This document shows, one piece after another, positions 24,271-36,076 of a DNA stretch of 64,000 bases (the stretch's first letter is position 1; each line of letters opens with the position of its first letter). Location: the NCBI RefSeq assembly GCF_032062135.1, contig NC_092861.1:142918641-142982640 (forward strand). The letters run 5' to 3'. The notes below the pieces were generated by a model. It worked only from the letters and a program-made list of their open reading frames with translations, searched no databases and was not told the DNA's origin. The stretch is from Pyxicephalus adspersus. Lineage: Eukaryota; Chordata; Amphibia; Anura; Pyxicephalidae. The translations under genes and the position numbers were made by a program.

Positions 24271-26669
24271 TTGTTAGGGCTTTACCCTTGCCATGAGTGA
24301 AGCTGACCAACTGGAGTAAGAAAAATAGGCACCTTTGGGCCAAACATAACCATTCGATCTACAGAGACCCATAGGGCTACCCACAACAGTAAGGAGCCAC
24401 TGGACACGGCGATGGTGAGGACTTGGCTTCACTTCTAGGTAGTCAACCAATGACGATCATTGGTGTTGGCTGAAAATCTCAACTTTGGATGATTTTCCTG
24501 AACTATTAGGAATTTTCCTTGTCAAACCAGTTCGTGGTAAAACATTGGAACCACCTGCTTTATAGTGTAGAAGTTACCAAATCCCCTGTGACACATTTCC
24601 CTGTGAAACATGGATTCTAAAAACAACTGAGGGTGAACTATGTATCTGGCACCAACGCATAAGCAGCAGAACTTTTTGGTCCATGCCTTCACTAGTATTA
24701 TGTTGCTTCCATCACCCAAGTAAATGACCCACACAAGCTCCTGGATATCCACATTCTCTAAAAGATGTGATTCATCAGACTGGCCAGTCTTTTTTTTATT
24801 GCTACATAGTCCAGTTCTGATGCTCACTTGCCCAGGGTAGGCACTTTTAGGCAATAGAGTCCCAGAAGACCAGTCATTGGGCTCAACAACCCCATACCCA
24901 CAAGCTGCTATATATTGAGAGTTCTGAAATTTTCTCTCTAGGCTAGCAATAATTTTTGTGCACAACAGTAGCTCTTTTGTGGAATTCAACCAGACGAGCT
25001 AGCCCCCGCCTTTTCCTACACACACACGGGCACATCCTTGGGCATATGAGGAGATGCTGATATTTGCTTGGCGTTCCGCGTTAAGAGTGCCCTGACTAGT
25101 GAGGTCACCACAGCAAGTCTCAAAATGCACATTGTTATTTGTTTCTAACTTTAGCCGCCCATTACTTTGCTTGCAGACCCACCCAGAAGTCGTACACTTA
25201 TTGTTCCTAGGCTGCCCGTCTATTTCTGCACTTTGTAGGGCAAAAAGAGGAAATACAATATAAAAAAAATCTAATTAAGAAACAACAATTACGGCTTTGC
25301 CAAAAACAGTCACTCATTCACCTTCTAAGTGACGTACAAATGTCCGGTGGGTTATAAAAAAAGTGAATGATATTTTTACTTTTCTTCCTTTTCCTCTTCT
25401 ATTTAAATACTTTGCACATAGGGCTAAATAAGGAATTGTCTTGGAGCAGCCATACAAAATCAGATATTTGCAATGGTCTGACTCGTTGTTAGTAAGCGTG
25501 CAAGGTTCAGATGTTAGCCATTGCTGTGGGTTTAATGCTAGCCATACATTACATGGATAAAAAAAAGTGTTTTTCCATGGATTATTTTCAATATTTTGGC
25601 AAAATATTTTTTTTTTAAACTCTGGTAGTTGATCATAATACATCAAATACCATTGGGAGCAATTCCTTACTGTATGCCCTGCACATTGTTTAGGAACATT
25701 TGCTCAAAAATCATCCATTCCCCCCCCCCCATAATAAAGGCAATGGTCTTCATTCTGCTCTTCTCATATGTATGTAATCCACAACACTGATCTTGCTTGG
25801 TTTTGGCTCAGTAATATACCACTAAAAGTATTTTTTGGTTTATTTTTGCCTTGAATTTAGCTGTAACTTATGTCTATGCATAAACGGACAAGAATAAAAG
25901 TTGTGACTTGTTCCAGAACTTGAGTTCATGCATGCCAAGTATTGTGTATATGTAAAAAATAGAAAGGCCAACAGCCACCATACCAACACAATTACATATG
26001 TGTGCTGAAACACAATTCCCTGATGTGTGCTGAAACACATGCTTCTAAAACCGAAGCTACTTCAGCATACTGAATAAACCCATTTTAGTTTGCATAGCAA
26101 TCCATAGTAATAGACAGCAACTTAATGCACACATACACTGTACTGCATTTCAATAATCTATACTGCAGGAGAGATGAACATAAAATGAACATACTGCATG
26201 ATATGCAATCACAGATCATCTAACCATTACCATTTTCTGGCTGCAGAATCTTGCTGCTACCCCTTCTACCTCTCAAGCATACTATGGTATCCCTAGAATG
26301 TGAGCCCAGTCTAAGCACAAAGCTAAATAAGTAGTAAAAAATGCATGAATAAACCATTTTACCTACCAGAAGGATTTGTGATTCTATTCAGCCAGCCTTG
26401 TGACTAACAACATCATTATTCAGTAGTGCAGCTTCATGTGTCACCCCGGGTTCTTTGGATAATGAATCTGAATGATCACACAGTAAAGGGCAAGGCTCAA
26501 CTAAGGAGTAATAAAATCACCCGATTGCCTGCGTGTGTGAATCACAAGACTGCTGAACAGAATTCCAATTCTCTAGCTATCCAACTCAAAATTAACCTTG
26601 AGAATATTTTGCATTTTTTTGGCCAACAAAAGTTAGATTTTGTCCGGCTGTTGTGCAGAATGGCCTCAC

Positions 26670-26843
26670 CTCACTCAGCTCCAGTCTTTGTGCTACGGCC
26701 TCCAGGCATTCCTGTCCCGTACTGTCCACTGACAGTGTGCATTCGATATCAGAGGAGTTCAGGAGTCTTATTTTGCTCATAAAACAATTCTTGCTCAGGA
26801 CATTGTAGCGCTTGGTTCTCCGAAGCTTGATCTTGAACGGCAT
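26670..26843 (-). CDS. ptpn14: ptpn14 coding exon 1 (start codon, FERM F1)
   Basis: Encodes residues 1-58, from [20 protein letters not shown] to [10 protein letters not shown]. This is the ubiquitin-like F1 lobe of the FERM domain. From memory of the human protein about four fifths of residues match PTPN14, including the [21 protein letters not shown] block, which differs at several places in PTPN21. The start codon has G at -3. The exon ends in phase 0 at AGTGAG|gtgagg; using the earlier possible donor (CTGA|gtgagg) would break the frame, so the later one is chosen. The next exon begins THYFGL, exactly as expected for this junction. FERM domains bind membranes and junction proteins, and in this family they position the phosphatase at cell contacts. 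Confidence 0.93.
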
Positions 26844-26961
26844 GGCTTCGACTCACGGGCAGCCTCTTACTTCGCCTTGAATCTCACAGCGCAAACTCCT
26901 GTTGTCCTCCAGGGGTGAGGAGAGTCGGCCATACCCAGCGCAGAGTCACCGATGTCCCCAA
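26844..26961 (-). other. ptpn14: ptpn14 5' UTR portion of the start-codon exon
   Basis: A minus-strand acceptor (tttttgttgcag|TTGGGG) sets the exon start at 26961, 118 nt before the start codon. This UTR contains an upstream ORF of 21 codons plus stop (26867-26932). Its ATG has G at -3 and G at +4, which is strong context. Its stop lies 23 nt before the main ATG. In the same frame there is no stop between the acceptor and that ATG, so the ORF can extend into exon 1. Confidence 0.75.
26867..26932 (-). CDS. upstream ORF in the ptpn14 leader
   Basis: A 21-codon ORF beginning with MADSPHPW and ending in TAA, entirely inside the 5' UTR of the start-codon exon. The initiation context (GGTATGG) is strong by Kozak rules. 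If exon 1 (ending at 47410) is spliced directly to 26961, the frame opens earlier at the ATG at 47440, giving a 41-codon ORF. Upstream ORFs of this kind usually reduce translation of the main frame. Whether the peptide itself matters cannot be told from one sequence. No overlap with the main ORF; the spacing of 23 nt is short for efficient reinitiation. Confidence 0.4.
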   Translation of the reverse strand: MADSPHPWRTTGVCAVRFKAK

Positions 26962-27189
26962 CTGCAACAAAAACAGTGTGTTAATCTCCCATCCTCATCA
27001 CATACAAATCTGCAAAAGGATACAGATAACCCAGAATCCTCAATAACCAGCCAAGACGCCTCTCGGCAACACCACGCACGTCAAACGAGTGACTCCAAAG
27101 TCTAGCTTACTGAAATAGATGAACCAAGCACCGGGTGAATGTATTTCACTTTCCATCCTTGTAGTTGCTATGAATTTTTAGGACGAGCT

Positions 27190-27395
27190 GTAAAAGACTT
27201 TACACAGATGTCCAACCTCCCCCACTATCAATACAAGATGTATACAAGAAAAATGACTCCAACTCTGGGTGGAAATAATGTTGTGACTTGGTATGATCCT
27301 ATCAATAAGATTGAGTGGTGAATGCGTCCTGGAATCCAAGCTGAAAGCCGGTCAAATTAAATATTAGCGTTTGTGACTTTTATTGGCCAGGCACA
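27190..27395 (+). pseudogene. Tc1-like transposon 3' end
   Basis: Contains the last part of a Tc1 transposase in pieces (ACTCCAACTCTGGGTGGAAA, then TAATGTTGTGACTTGGTATG), very similar in layout to 20555-20680, and a right terminus TTGTGACTTTTATTGGCCAG followed by GCA. The 5' part is missing. Confidence 0.7.
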
Positions 27396-29759
27396 CCTCG
27401 GACGATGATTTTTTTCCCCATGGATGGAATTCCACTTTAAGTATTATATGCAGGCAGCAAACTGCATTTCCCATAGACCAGTCCGTGCCGAGTTGTTTGT
27501 GTTTCACACAGAACAATCTAATCCGACCACCAGACGTGTGTCATCGCAGTCACATTTCACAGGCTGATGCAGGGAAAAGAAAACGGCCTTGTGGTTATGA
27601 CAAATACATCCCTGACATTCCAAGAAGTACAATAATCGTTCTATAGGAAAGCTTCACAATATATGCTGAAATTGCAAGGATTCTTTGTACGGCTTGTATG
27701 AGAGTCAGCATTCGGGGGCTACACAGGGTCAGGCCATATAAATGTTAAGGAACCTTAAACAAAGACCTCTTTCCGATCCAGTTTACCTTTAAACAGATCT
27801 GAATCCTAACTAGGAGTTGGCTAAGCATTTTGTAGCAAAAAAATGAAATTTGTATTTTATTGCTGCTAAATTTCCTACAGGTAATTCTTGTTTACATGCA
27901 CACTATTGTTCTGAATTAGCTTTCTGATTGTGACAACAGTAGCCATGCTTACAAATGGTGTGTCAGCATGGCCACTTGTCTCCATCAAGCACAACAGGGA
28001 GACAGACGGGTGCAACTACATAAAGTAACAGGGAACAAGTATTGGGGACCATCCAACTGGATGAACACTATAATGATAAATGATAGTGGTGAACCACCAT
28101 AAAGATGCATTTTTTGCTTTACATATTGAATTGATTGATGTGGTCAGTGTCCCTGCTGGGGAAAATTGTTCCTCTAGTAGACCTACTGACCACTGTAGAA
28201 CAAAAAGCAATAATAAATCCAAAACGTGGTCACAAACGTGGTCCCTCCCAGTAGAGACGCCTGTATCTCTGAATAAGCTCTAGGATAGGACGTTTTCCTT
28301 TACTTTTAGGAGAAATCCTCTCATTTCTTGTTGTAACTCAATGACAAGGAAATTAGGCAACATAATTATGTCTTTGGAATCAGTGATGTCCCTAGGGTTA
28401 TGGATCAGAACACGTGACACCATCAGAGAGGTGACAATAAGAGGACTATCCAGTCTGCAATATCCCTGTGCAGGATCTCCACAAACTGTTATTTTGGATG
28501 CCCATGATGTTTGTACAGTAGCAAATTTAGTTATTTTTTTTTTTGTGTTAGCTAAGTATTTGTTGTAAACAAAAGCTGAACCCTACGGAAGAACAAATGT
28601 TTAACCTTTGCACTCGCCACTTTAAGGTTTACCTGATAGTTTTGCCCAGTATGATGCTGAAATTTGGGGGTTGTACATACATAATGGGGGTTATACCCAA
28701 CCTCACTCACTTGGCAGCCTGTTCACCTCCCCATGTCCAAAATGAAAGGCAAATTGTGGGTCTTCAATTTCATCCCATTAGCTTTTACGTAACAATATCA
28801 CAAAGAACATTATGAAAGATTCTGCATGGTCCTAAATTAGACTTTTTCTAGGGATAACCCAGTGTTGGGGCCACCAGTTTGGTTCACTGCATACCCACCA
28901 GCCTCCTGTATAACAAAGGGTCGCAGTGCCTATTCCCTCCCCTTATTGCAGGGCGGCACAAGGAAATGTGATATAATAGCCATAGCTACCTTTCATTACT
29001 TTAAGCAAATTCAGCTATGGAGTCTGTTTCTGGCACTTGTTATATAGAAGAACAATGGGGAGAGATAAGTGCTTAGATGCCAATCTGCTCAAACAACCCT
29101 AGCAAGGGGGTCTACATTGGCAGAAATCTCACCTTCAAGTACACCAACCAAAGTGATATCTCTGCTCCAATTGTACATTAGAATGAGCCCAGTTAGGTTT
29201 CATTTGGCTGTCATGGCTTACCATACCCATCACAGCCAGCACAGAGTATAAAAGTTAGAAGGAAAAACAGATTTTGTTTTTTTCCTCTAAACACATTATC
29301 GGATATAAGATCCGAAGAAAGGGAAATTTGGAATGGTTTTCAAAGCAGGAGCACTCCCTCACAGAAATATCCTAAACACACAGCCCCACAGAGTCATTGC
29401 TCAGATACTTCAGACAAAAACATAGTTGTGCAAGCCAAAGTGTGGGCAGAGAGAGAGAGAGACTTGGCTCGGATACTTGGAGAGAAAGATTTAGGAGAGT
29501 GTTGAGAAGGCTCCTTTGAAGTGACTCCGCCATCGATGACTGGCTCTGCACAAGAGTGCTTTAAAGAACTAAAAAAAAAAAAAAAAATTAGGGGGAGGAA
29601 ATAGAATCCCCCCCCTAATTTTTACTTTTGCACAGGTATGGATAATTTACGTTCTGAAGCTTTGGAACTGCAAGTCACGGCATCATGGCATCCGAAAGAA
29701 TGGAAAAGTCAGTGCTGTAAGCCTAACTAGGAAAATAAACTCCTGGAAGCAGGAAAATA

Positions 29760-30756
29760 NNNNNNNNNNNNNNNNNNNNNNNNNNNNNNNNNNNNNNNNN
29801 NNNNNNNNNNNNNNNNNNNNNNNNNNNNNNNNNNNNNNNNNNNNNNNNNNNNNNNNNNNNNNNNNNNNNNNNNNNNNNNNNNNNNNNNNNNNNNNNNNNN
29901 NNNNNNNNNNNNNNNNNNNNNNNNNNNNNNNNNNNNNNNNNNNNNNNNNNNNNNNNNNNNNNNNNNNNNNNNNNNNNNNNNNNNNNNNNNNNNNNNNNNN
30001 NNNNNNNNNNNNNNNNNNNNNNNNNNNNNNNNNNNNNNNNNNNNNNNNNNNNNNNNNNNNNNNNNNNNNNNNNNNNNNNNNNNNNNNNNNNNNNNNNNNN
30101 NNNNNNNNNNNNNNNNNNNNNNNNNNNNNNNNNNNNNNNNNNNNNNNNNNNNNNNNNNNNNNNNNNNNNNNNNNNNNNNNNNNNNNNNNNNNNNNNNNNN
30201 NNNNNNNNNNNNNNNNNNNNNNNNNNNNNNNNNNNNNNNNNNNNNNNNNNNNNNNNNNNNNNNNNNNNNNNNNNNNNNNNNNNNNNNNNNNNNNNNNNNN
30301 NNNNNNNNNNNNNNNNNNNNNNNNNNNNNNNNNNNNNNNNNNNNNNNNNNNNNNNNNNNNNNNNNNNNNNNNNNNNNNNNNNNNNNNNNNNNNNNNNNNN
30401 NNNNNNNNNNNNNNNNNNNNNNNNNNNNNNNNNNNNNNNNNNNNNNNNNNNNNNNNNNNNNNNNNNNNNNNNNNNNNNNNNNNNNNNNNNNNNNNNNNNN
30501 NNNNNNNNNNNNNNNNNNNNNNNNNNNNNNNNNNNNNNNNNNNNNNNNNNNNNNNNNNNNNNNNNNNNNNNNNNNNNNNNNNNNNNNNNNNNNNNNNNNN
30601 NNNNNNNNNNNNNNNNNNNNNNNNNNNNNNNNNNNNNNNNNNNNNNNNNNNNNNNNNNNNNNNNNNNNNNNNNNNNNNNNNNNNNNNNNNNNNNNNNNNN
30701 NNNNNNNNNNNNNNNNNNNNNNNNNNNNNNNNNNNNNNNNNNNNNNNNNNNNNNNN
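29760..30756. other. assembly gap (997 N)
   Basis: Run of N. LINE sequence begins immediately to its right, so the gap probably hides more of a repeat. Confidence 0.98.
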
Positions 30757-30851
30757 TGGATGAGTCTGGCTGCAGCATTCATAATAGATTGTAGAGGAAA
30801 GAGTCGGGTTAGTGGAATGCCAGAGAGAAGGATGTTACAGTAGTCCAGACG
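30757..30851 (-). pseudogene. L2/CR1-like reverse transcriptase fragment
   Basis: Minus strand reads RLDYCNILLSGIPLTRL then PLQSIMNAAARLIH, the same RT segment as at 12871 and 15479. Cut off on the left by the assembly gap. Confidence 0.75.
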
Positions 30852-30988
30852 ATTAAACAGTATTTATTAAACAGTATTTATATAGCGCCAACATATTACG
30901 CAGTGCTGTACAATAAATAGTGGTTGCAAATGACAGACAGATACAGAAGGAGGAGAGGACCTTGCCAAGAAGAGCTTACAATCTAAAT
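30852..30988 (-). mobile_element. L2-clade LINE 3' tail
   Basis: TATATAGCGCCAACATATTA, then CGCAGTGCTGTACAATAAAT, through to AAGAGCTTACAATCTAAA. It is inserted against the RT fragment to its left and duplicates the flanking GATTAAACAGTATTTATT-like sequence. Confidence 0.8.
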
Positions 30989-31800
30989 TAGGTGGTGATT
31001 GGTGGACATTCATTAAATGCCCTTGGACCTCTTCCATAGAGATACCGTTTTCAGTGTCTAGAAAGTGGCTGTGGTTGCTAATTTATAACTGTACGACTTC
31101 ACAGCCGTCCAGTACAAACAAGCTCTAAAAATGCATATAAACCATTATATCCTCAACAAATGGTTCTAAAGGACTTCATTTCATAGAAATTAGAGAATGA
31201 CTTGAATTAGGTGCAACAGAATCCATAATACCAATCAGGAGAATAAGGGCTGTCTCCTGTGGTCCATACTTACGATACATCTGCACTCTTGAAAACACAC
31301 AAAAGGTCAGACGGGAATCCCACAGCCTTGATCTACCAGGTGTAACATCTGTTGCCCTGACAAGTCCTTGAAAAGCATTTCACGTGGGATTTATCTGGAT
31401 TTAGGTGTAAAGAATAGTGTCTTTCATGGCTGCCGAAAGCTGCCATACCACCTTTAATGATTGGGGGAAAGATTACCTTTTTCTCAGTTATTCCAGGCAT
31501 GCAAATATTTGAGAACTGAAAATATTTTTACCGCACCAGCAGGAATTTTTCCAACCGGAGTCAATAATGGGGAGAGCTCGGCTTATTCTTTCCCAGAAGG
31601 CAAATTTCAGCTATGCTGGGAGTGGGCCGACAATACTCTAGGCAAGGGTTTCTGGAGTGCACAACATCTCAAGATAATAGGACACACAGGTAATACTTCT
31701 AGAATTGCATGCCAATAACTATTCCCATCCACAAATTACTTCTGCCAGCACCCCTCCTTCTAAAATGTTCACTTCAAAGCTCCTAAACCTGGCATAAAAC

Positions 31801-32038
31801 NNNNNNNNNNNNNNNNNNNNNNNNNNNNNNNNNNNNNNNNNNNNNNNNNNNNNNNNNNNNNNNNNNNNNNNNNNNNNNNNNNNNNNNNNNNNNNNNNNNN
31901 NNNNNNNNNNNNNNNNNNNNNNNNNNNNNNNNNNNNNNNNNNNNNNNNNNNNNNNNNNNNNNNNNNNNNNNNNNNNNNNNNNNNNNNNNNNNNNNNNNNN
32001 NNNNNNNNNNNNNNNNNNNNNNNNNNNNNNNNNNNNNN
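31801..32038. other. assembly gap (238 N)
   Basis: Run of N. Confidence 0.98.
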
Positions 32039-32383
32039 AGGGGTTTTGGAGGCAAGTTCAAGCTCAACCCATGCACACTCCAGTCTTCACATGCTAGGGT
32101 ATATTGTGTTGAATACAAAGATTAAATATGTATAAAGAAGCCATTTTACCTGGAAAGAATTTGTAATTCTGTAAATCCAGTTTCAATATTTTCACAGCAC
32201 AGGAGGTCATAGCTGCTTTTTCTGCAGTTGCAGGTCTTGTTCCTCGTCAAGCCAATGGTTAGATAGTAAAGGAGAAGCAGCAGATTGACTAGCTCATGTC
32301 TCTATGCTTTCCTCCTATTAGCAGCCTCCTTAGTACAACTGATGTGCCGTCATAGAGTTGTGCTTATTCATATCCTTTTAGAT

Positions 32384-32572
32384 CAGGGGTGCCCAACAGG
32401 TGGATCACAATCTACCAGTAGATCGCAAAGGCAACGGGAGTAGATCACGGAGCCCTGCTTTTCAAAATAAACTCACAGGAGTTATTAAGTCCAAGTTTTT
32501 ATTGTCCGTAGATCATTTTGACTTGGTAATTTTAAAAGTAGCTCGTAAGCCAAAAAATTGTGGACACTCCTG
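32384..32572. mobile_element. hAT MITE with target-site duplication
   Basis: 189 bp. Ends CAGGGGTGCCCAACAGGTGG and, inverted, CAGGAGTGTCCACAATTTTT. The flanking 8 bp are TTTTAGAT on the left and ATTTAGAT on the right, a 7/8 match, as expected for hAT insertion. No coding capacity. Confidence 0.8.
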
Positions 32573-33401
32573 ATTTAGATCTGCCTGGAGTTATATTTAA
32601 GACAGAACTATGTCCACCTATTCAGCCCTAGGGAGGGCGAATAATGTTGGGGGGTTATTTTTGTCAAAATTTGTCAAATAATAATTGCAATGGCTTTGTA
32701 GCATATAGGATTTTGTCTTGATGGTGCAGGGGGGATGAGGACATGGGTCTCCAGAATGGCCAGTAATAGCTTTGCTGCAACTCAAGTTAAAAAAAAAAAA
32801 AAAAACACAAGGCACGCTTGGAAAATACAAGTTTAAAGTGAAAGTATTAATCCACAATAAGGGAAGATCCATACCCTGGTCTGTCTTTATTTCAAAGGTG
32901 AAACAACAAAGTGTGTAACACAGCTCAGTAGCTTGTAAAAGCAATAATGCCCATCCAATTAACACTCCGGAAATTACATGGGGTAATAAATCAGAGGTAA
33001 GCAGGCGACAGTTCCTCTTATCTCTAGATTGCAGGTGCTGGGCTGTGCAAAGCCAGATAAATTCCATTATTTCTCCAAAACAATATCAAGCCCTGTGAAC
33101 CACAGGGGTCAGGACGATGAATAGGAATATATTTTAGGCATGGATGGTAGTCAAAACTGAACAAAAACAAAATTGTTGCACTCACTCTCCTTCTCTCTCC
33201 ATGTGGTTTATATAGGAAAACAAAACTCCGGTCCAGAAAGCTCCTCTTATAACAATTTCAGTGTCCTTCCCTCTCTAATTACATGAGTACCTTTGTACTA
33301 ATGTCCTAATCAGTACCATAAAATAAATATATAAAATGTAAAGTATACGAAAAGTATTTATATTGCTATAGTTAGTACTGAAACTTTCTATCCAAACCAT
33401 T

Positions 33402-33563
33402 GTTCTCCACAGCCCCTTTTAGCTGGGCGCAGCACCCAACACTTTTCAGTATTTACCCGGCTGTTTTTGGGTGGTTACTGAAAAGTTGGGTCACAATCCA
33501 AGGGGCCCCCACCCGCCTACAGCTTCTTCTCACCCGCCGTAAAAAAAATTCTGGGTTGAACAC
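33402..33563 (+). mobile_element. palindromic MITE, TGTTCTCCCCAGC family (full)
   Basis: Starts GTTCTCCACAGCCCCTTTTA and ends TTCTGGGTTGAACAC. Internal foldback CAGTATTTACCC ... GGGTGGTTACTGAAAAG. Confidence 0.7.
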
Positions 33564-34008
33564 TTTAGAGAAAATGATCAAAACCCACTGAAGTCATTAC
33601 TCTTTTGGAGTGAACATCCAAGATGGCGCACGGCTTTCCTTCATGTAATTGCAAGATAATCCCTTTATTTGGCCAATGAAGACTAAACCTATGCTAACCC
33701 ACAAAGATGACAATCCAATATGGCTGCTTAAAGGGACAACGCTACATGAATTCATTTCTGTTTCTCCAGTTTTTACACTCTTCTAGAGCAGTAACAAGTC
33801 ACTGGGATACATTGTTCTTTAGGAATGATGGTAGAATATAGTTAAAGATTGTGCATATTAAGAGTCATCCAGAATGATGGGTGCAGTTCACTAAATAAGG
33901 CCCTGTGTCTTACCTGTGGGCCCTTAGACTCCAGTAGTCATTGTGAATGGGGGTATTGATTTGTGAGGGGGCTCTATCAGAAACAATATATAGCAGTCTC
34001 AGGTAACA

Positions 34009-34250
34009 TCTATTGCAGCCTAGACATTCGTTAACTTCTGGAGCAAGCTGTGCTTTGATATGCAAAAAGAAACAACTGCAGAATTTGTCCTGGTCATTAA
34101 AGAGTTACAAGAGGTTGCAGAGGTTCTGCAAGTCATGCAAACCCCCCCCCCCCCATTAAGCCTCCATCCTGCACACGAGCGAGCAGGGAAGCCCCGCTCG
34201 TATCTAGGAGTCATCCGTATGTCGGATGTCCTTAACTCGGGAACTACCTG
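34009..34250 (+). mobile_element. Tigger-like element, right half
   Basis: Begins inside the family sequence (GCAGCCTAGACATTCGTTAA) and ends at the terminus TTAACTCGGGAACTACCTG next to TA. The left half is absent. Confidence 0.7.
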
Positions 34251-34884
34251 TATACTGAACATTATGTGCAGCCCAATCAGCAAACACAGATAAAGCCTCC
34301 TAATATGAGTAAAAGCCGACCGCCTCCACTTTATAGCCCAGCATAGTCAAATATTTTACTGGGCAGCATTATCAGTAGATAGAAGGTTGGAGGAGATTTT
34401 AGAATGTAGAACTGAAACTCTCATTAGATGTGTGATTAGCCGGATATTATTCATTAGAAATGAATTTACTCCAACACATCCCATGACACCATATTACTTC
34501 ACCGCCTTATCTTACTGCATTTCCCCAATTACTGGTCAGACGTGGAGTGCAGTGAAGGGAAAAATTAAAATTCTACTTTATAGCTGACCTAAGGCCAGAT
34601 GAAGTGGGTAAGCACAAGGCACAATGACCAGGTTTAGTTCCCGGTAGTCACAACACCAATACAATCCATAAACTAGTAAATTCAGATAAAACATGGCAAT
34701 ACCTAAAGGATCCATAAAACGCATATACAAAATACATAAACCAGGTCACCCTTAGTGGGAGCCACATGTAAAAACAATCCGCAGATACCAAGCTATGGGC
34801 AGTTAAATTTATATGCTTTCCCTGGAAACTTGGCAACTTTTATGTCCAGAGCTTCACAGTTGCTTCCCTAGTTCTTGTACACCT

Positions 34885-35018
34885 TATTATTATCATTAAT
34901 ATATATTACAGTCTTTATATAGCACCAACATATTACACAGAGCTGTACATTAAATAGGGGTTACAAATGACAGATACAGGAGGAGAAGAGGACCCTGCCC
35001 AGAAGAGCTTACAATCAA
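34885..35018 (-). mobile_element. L2-clade LINE 3' tail
   Basis: TATAGCACCAACATATTACA through AGAGCTTACAATCAAA. Confidence 0.75.
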
Positions 35019-35354
35019 AGGCATTTGCTTCAGCAACTATAAGAGCAATGAGCAATAAAGTGAATACTTGGCAAGCTTTAAAAGACAACAGAGCATTACC
35101 AACGTTCAGAGTAGGATATTTGCTTTCACACATTTACACCCCCCACTTCTCTTCCAACTTTGACAATTACTTTAGCACATTCACCTACGCATTTCCATTT
35201 GGGTCAGACACAACTCACCTCCTCCAGGTTTTCCAATGTTCCATTAATATTTCCTCTGACTTTTATACGTTGGTCTACATGCCGTATCATGACCTTTAAT
35301 AATAGAGATCAGCAACCATGGAATGGAGTTAGATATTAAAAGTTTTACAAACAA

Positions 35355-35416
35355 CCACTATTTAATGTACAGTGCTGTGTAATATGTTGGCGCTATATAA
35401 ATACTGTTTAATATTA
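35355..35416 (+). mobile_element. L2-clade LINE 3' tail (end only)
   Basis: Only the last 60 bp: CACTATTTAATGTACAGTGC, then TGGCGCTATATAAATACTGT. Confidence 0.7.
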
Positions 35417-35518
35417 ACCACAAGGACACAAAAGGTGTGACAGTCCAACATTCTGACAACAAGCAGCAGAAAATAACAAATAACATTTTCACATCCTTCA
35501 GCAAGATTTAATAAAGCT

Positions 35519-35651
35519 GTTAAGAAGCTGTAGGTGTGTGGCAGCCCTGGTATTGTGACCCAAGTTTTCAGTAACCACCCAAAACATCCGGTTGGTTACT
35601 GAAAAGTGCCGGGTGGTGTACCTAGCTAAAAAAGGGCTGGGGAGAACAAGT
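35519..35651 (-). mobile_element. palindromic MITE, TGTTCTCCCCAGC family
   Basis: Inverted copy: GAAGCTGTAGGTGTGTGGCA at one end, AAAAAGGGCTGGGGAGAACA at the other, with the CAGTAACCACCC / GGTTACTGAAAA foldback inside. Confidence 0.7.
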
Positions 35652-35753
35652 GTCAATTTTTCCACTATCCCTTTTCTAAAGACAACTGAAAATCCTGGAT
35701 TTCTCTTCAAATTCATTCACAGTAACATTGGTAATCAAAGAAAAACAGACAGA

Positions 35754-35780
35754 AAAAATAAATAAATAAATAAATAAACA
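35754..35780. repeat. (AAAT)n microsatellite
   Basis: About six AAAT units. Confidence 0.85.
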
Positions 35781-35948
35781 AAAACACAGTGGTTCAGGGC
35801 TTTTCAAATTTCATATTTTTTCACTTATCTTACAACTGCATGCATCCTCCACAAATCCAGGTCAACATGCAAAATGCCAAATGGCAACGGAACACTGAGG
35901 TGTGAATGGGGAATTCATTTTTCCTTCCCTATTCTTGCTTCTGCTGTG

Positions 35949-36072
35949 CAGTTATTATTAAACAGGGTTTATATAGCGCCAACATATTACCCACCGCTAC
36001 AATAAATAGGGTTGCAAATGACAGACTAATATAGGAGGAGAGGACCCTGCCCTGAAGAGCTTACAATCTAGT
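35949..36072 (-). mobile_element. L2-clade LINE 3' tail
   Basis: AGGGTTTATATAGCGCCAAC through GAAGAGCTTACAATCTAG, directly next to the SINE at 36077-36396 in the same orientation. Confidence 0.75.
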
Positions 36073-36076
36073 AGAA

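Larger units (their letters stand above)
16901..26669 (-). other. ptpn14: intron between coding exons 1 and 2
   Basis: 9.8 kb with the Tc1/Tigger nest, a TIR element, a tandem repeat, a MITE and an assembly gap (listed). 17440-18000 is C/T-rich with recurring words such as CACTTCCCACAGCCT (near 17553 and 17900), perhaps a decayed tandem repeat. 18310-20180, 23571-24060 and 24990-26660 hold nothing I recognise. Confidence 0.7.

Noticed and set aside
29723..30782. Long open frames across N runs (also at the other three gaps)
   Set aside because: They consist of unknown bases and carry no information.
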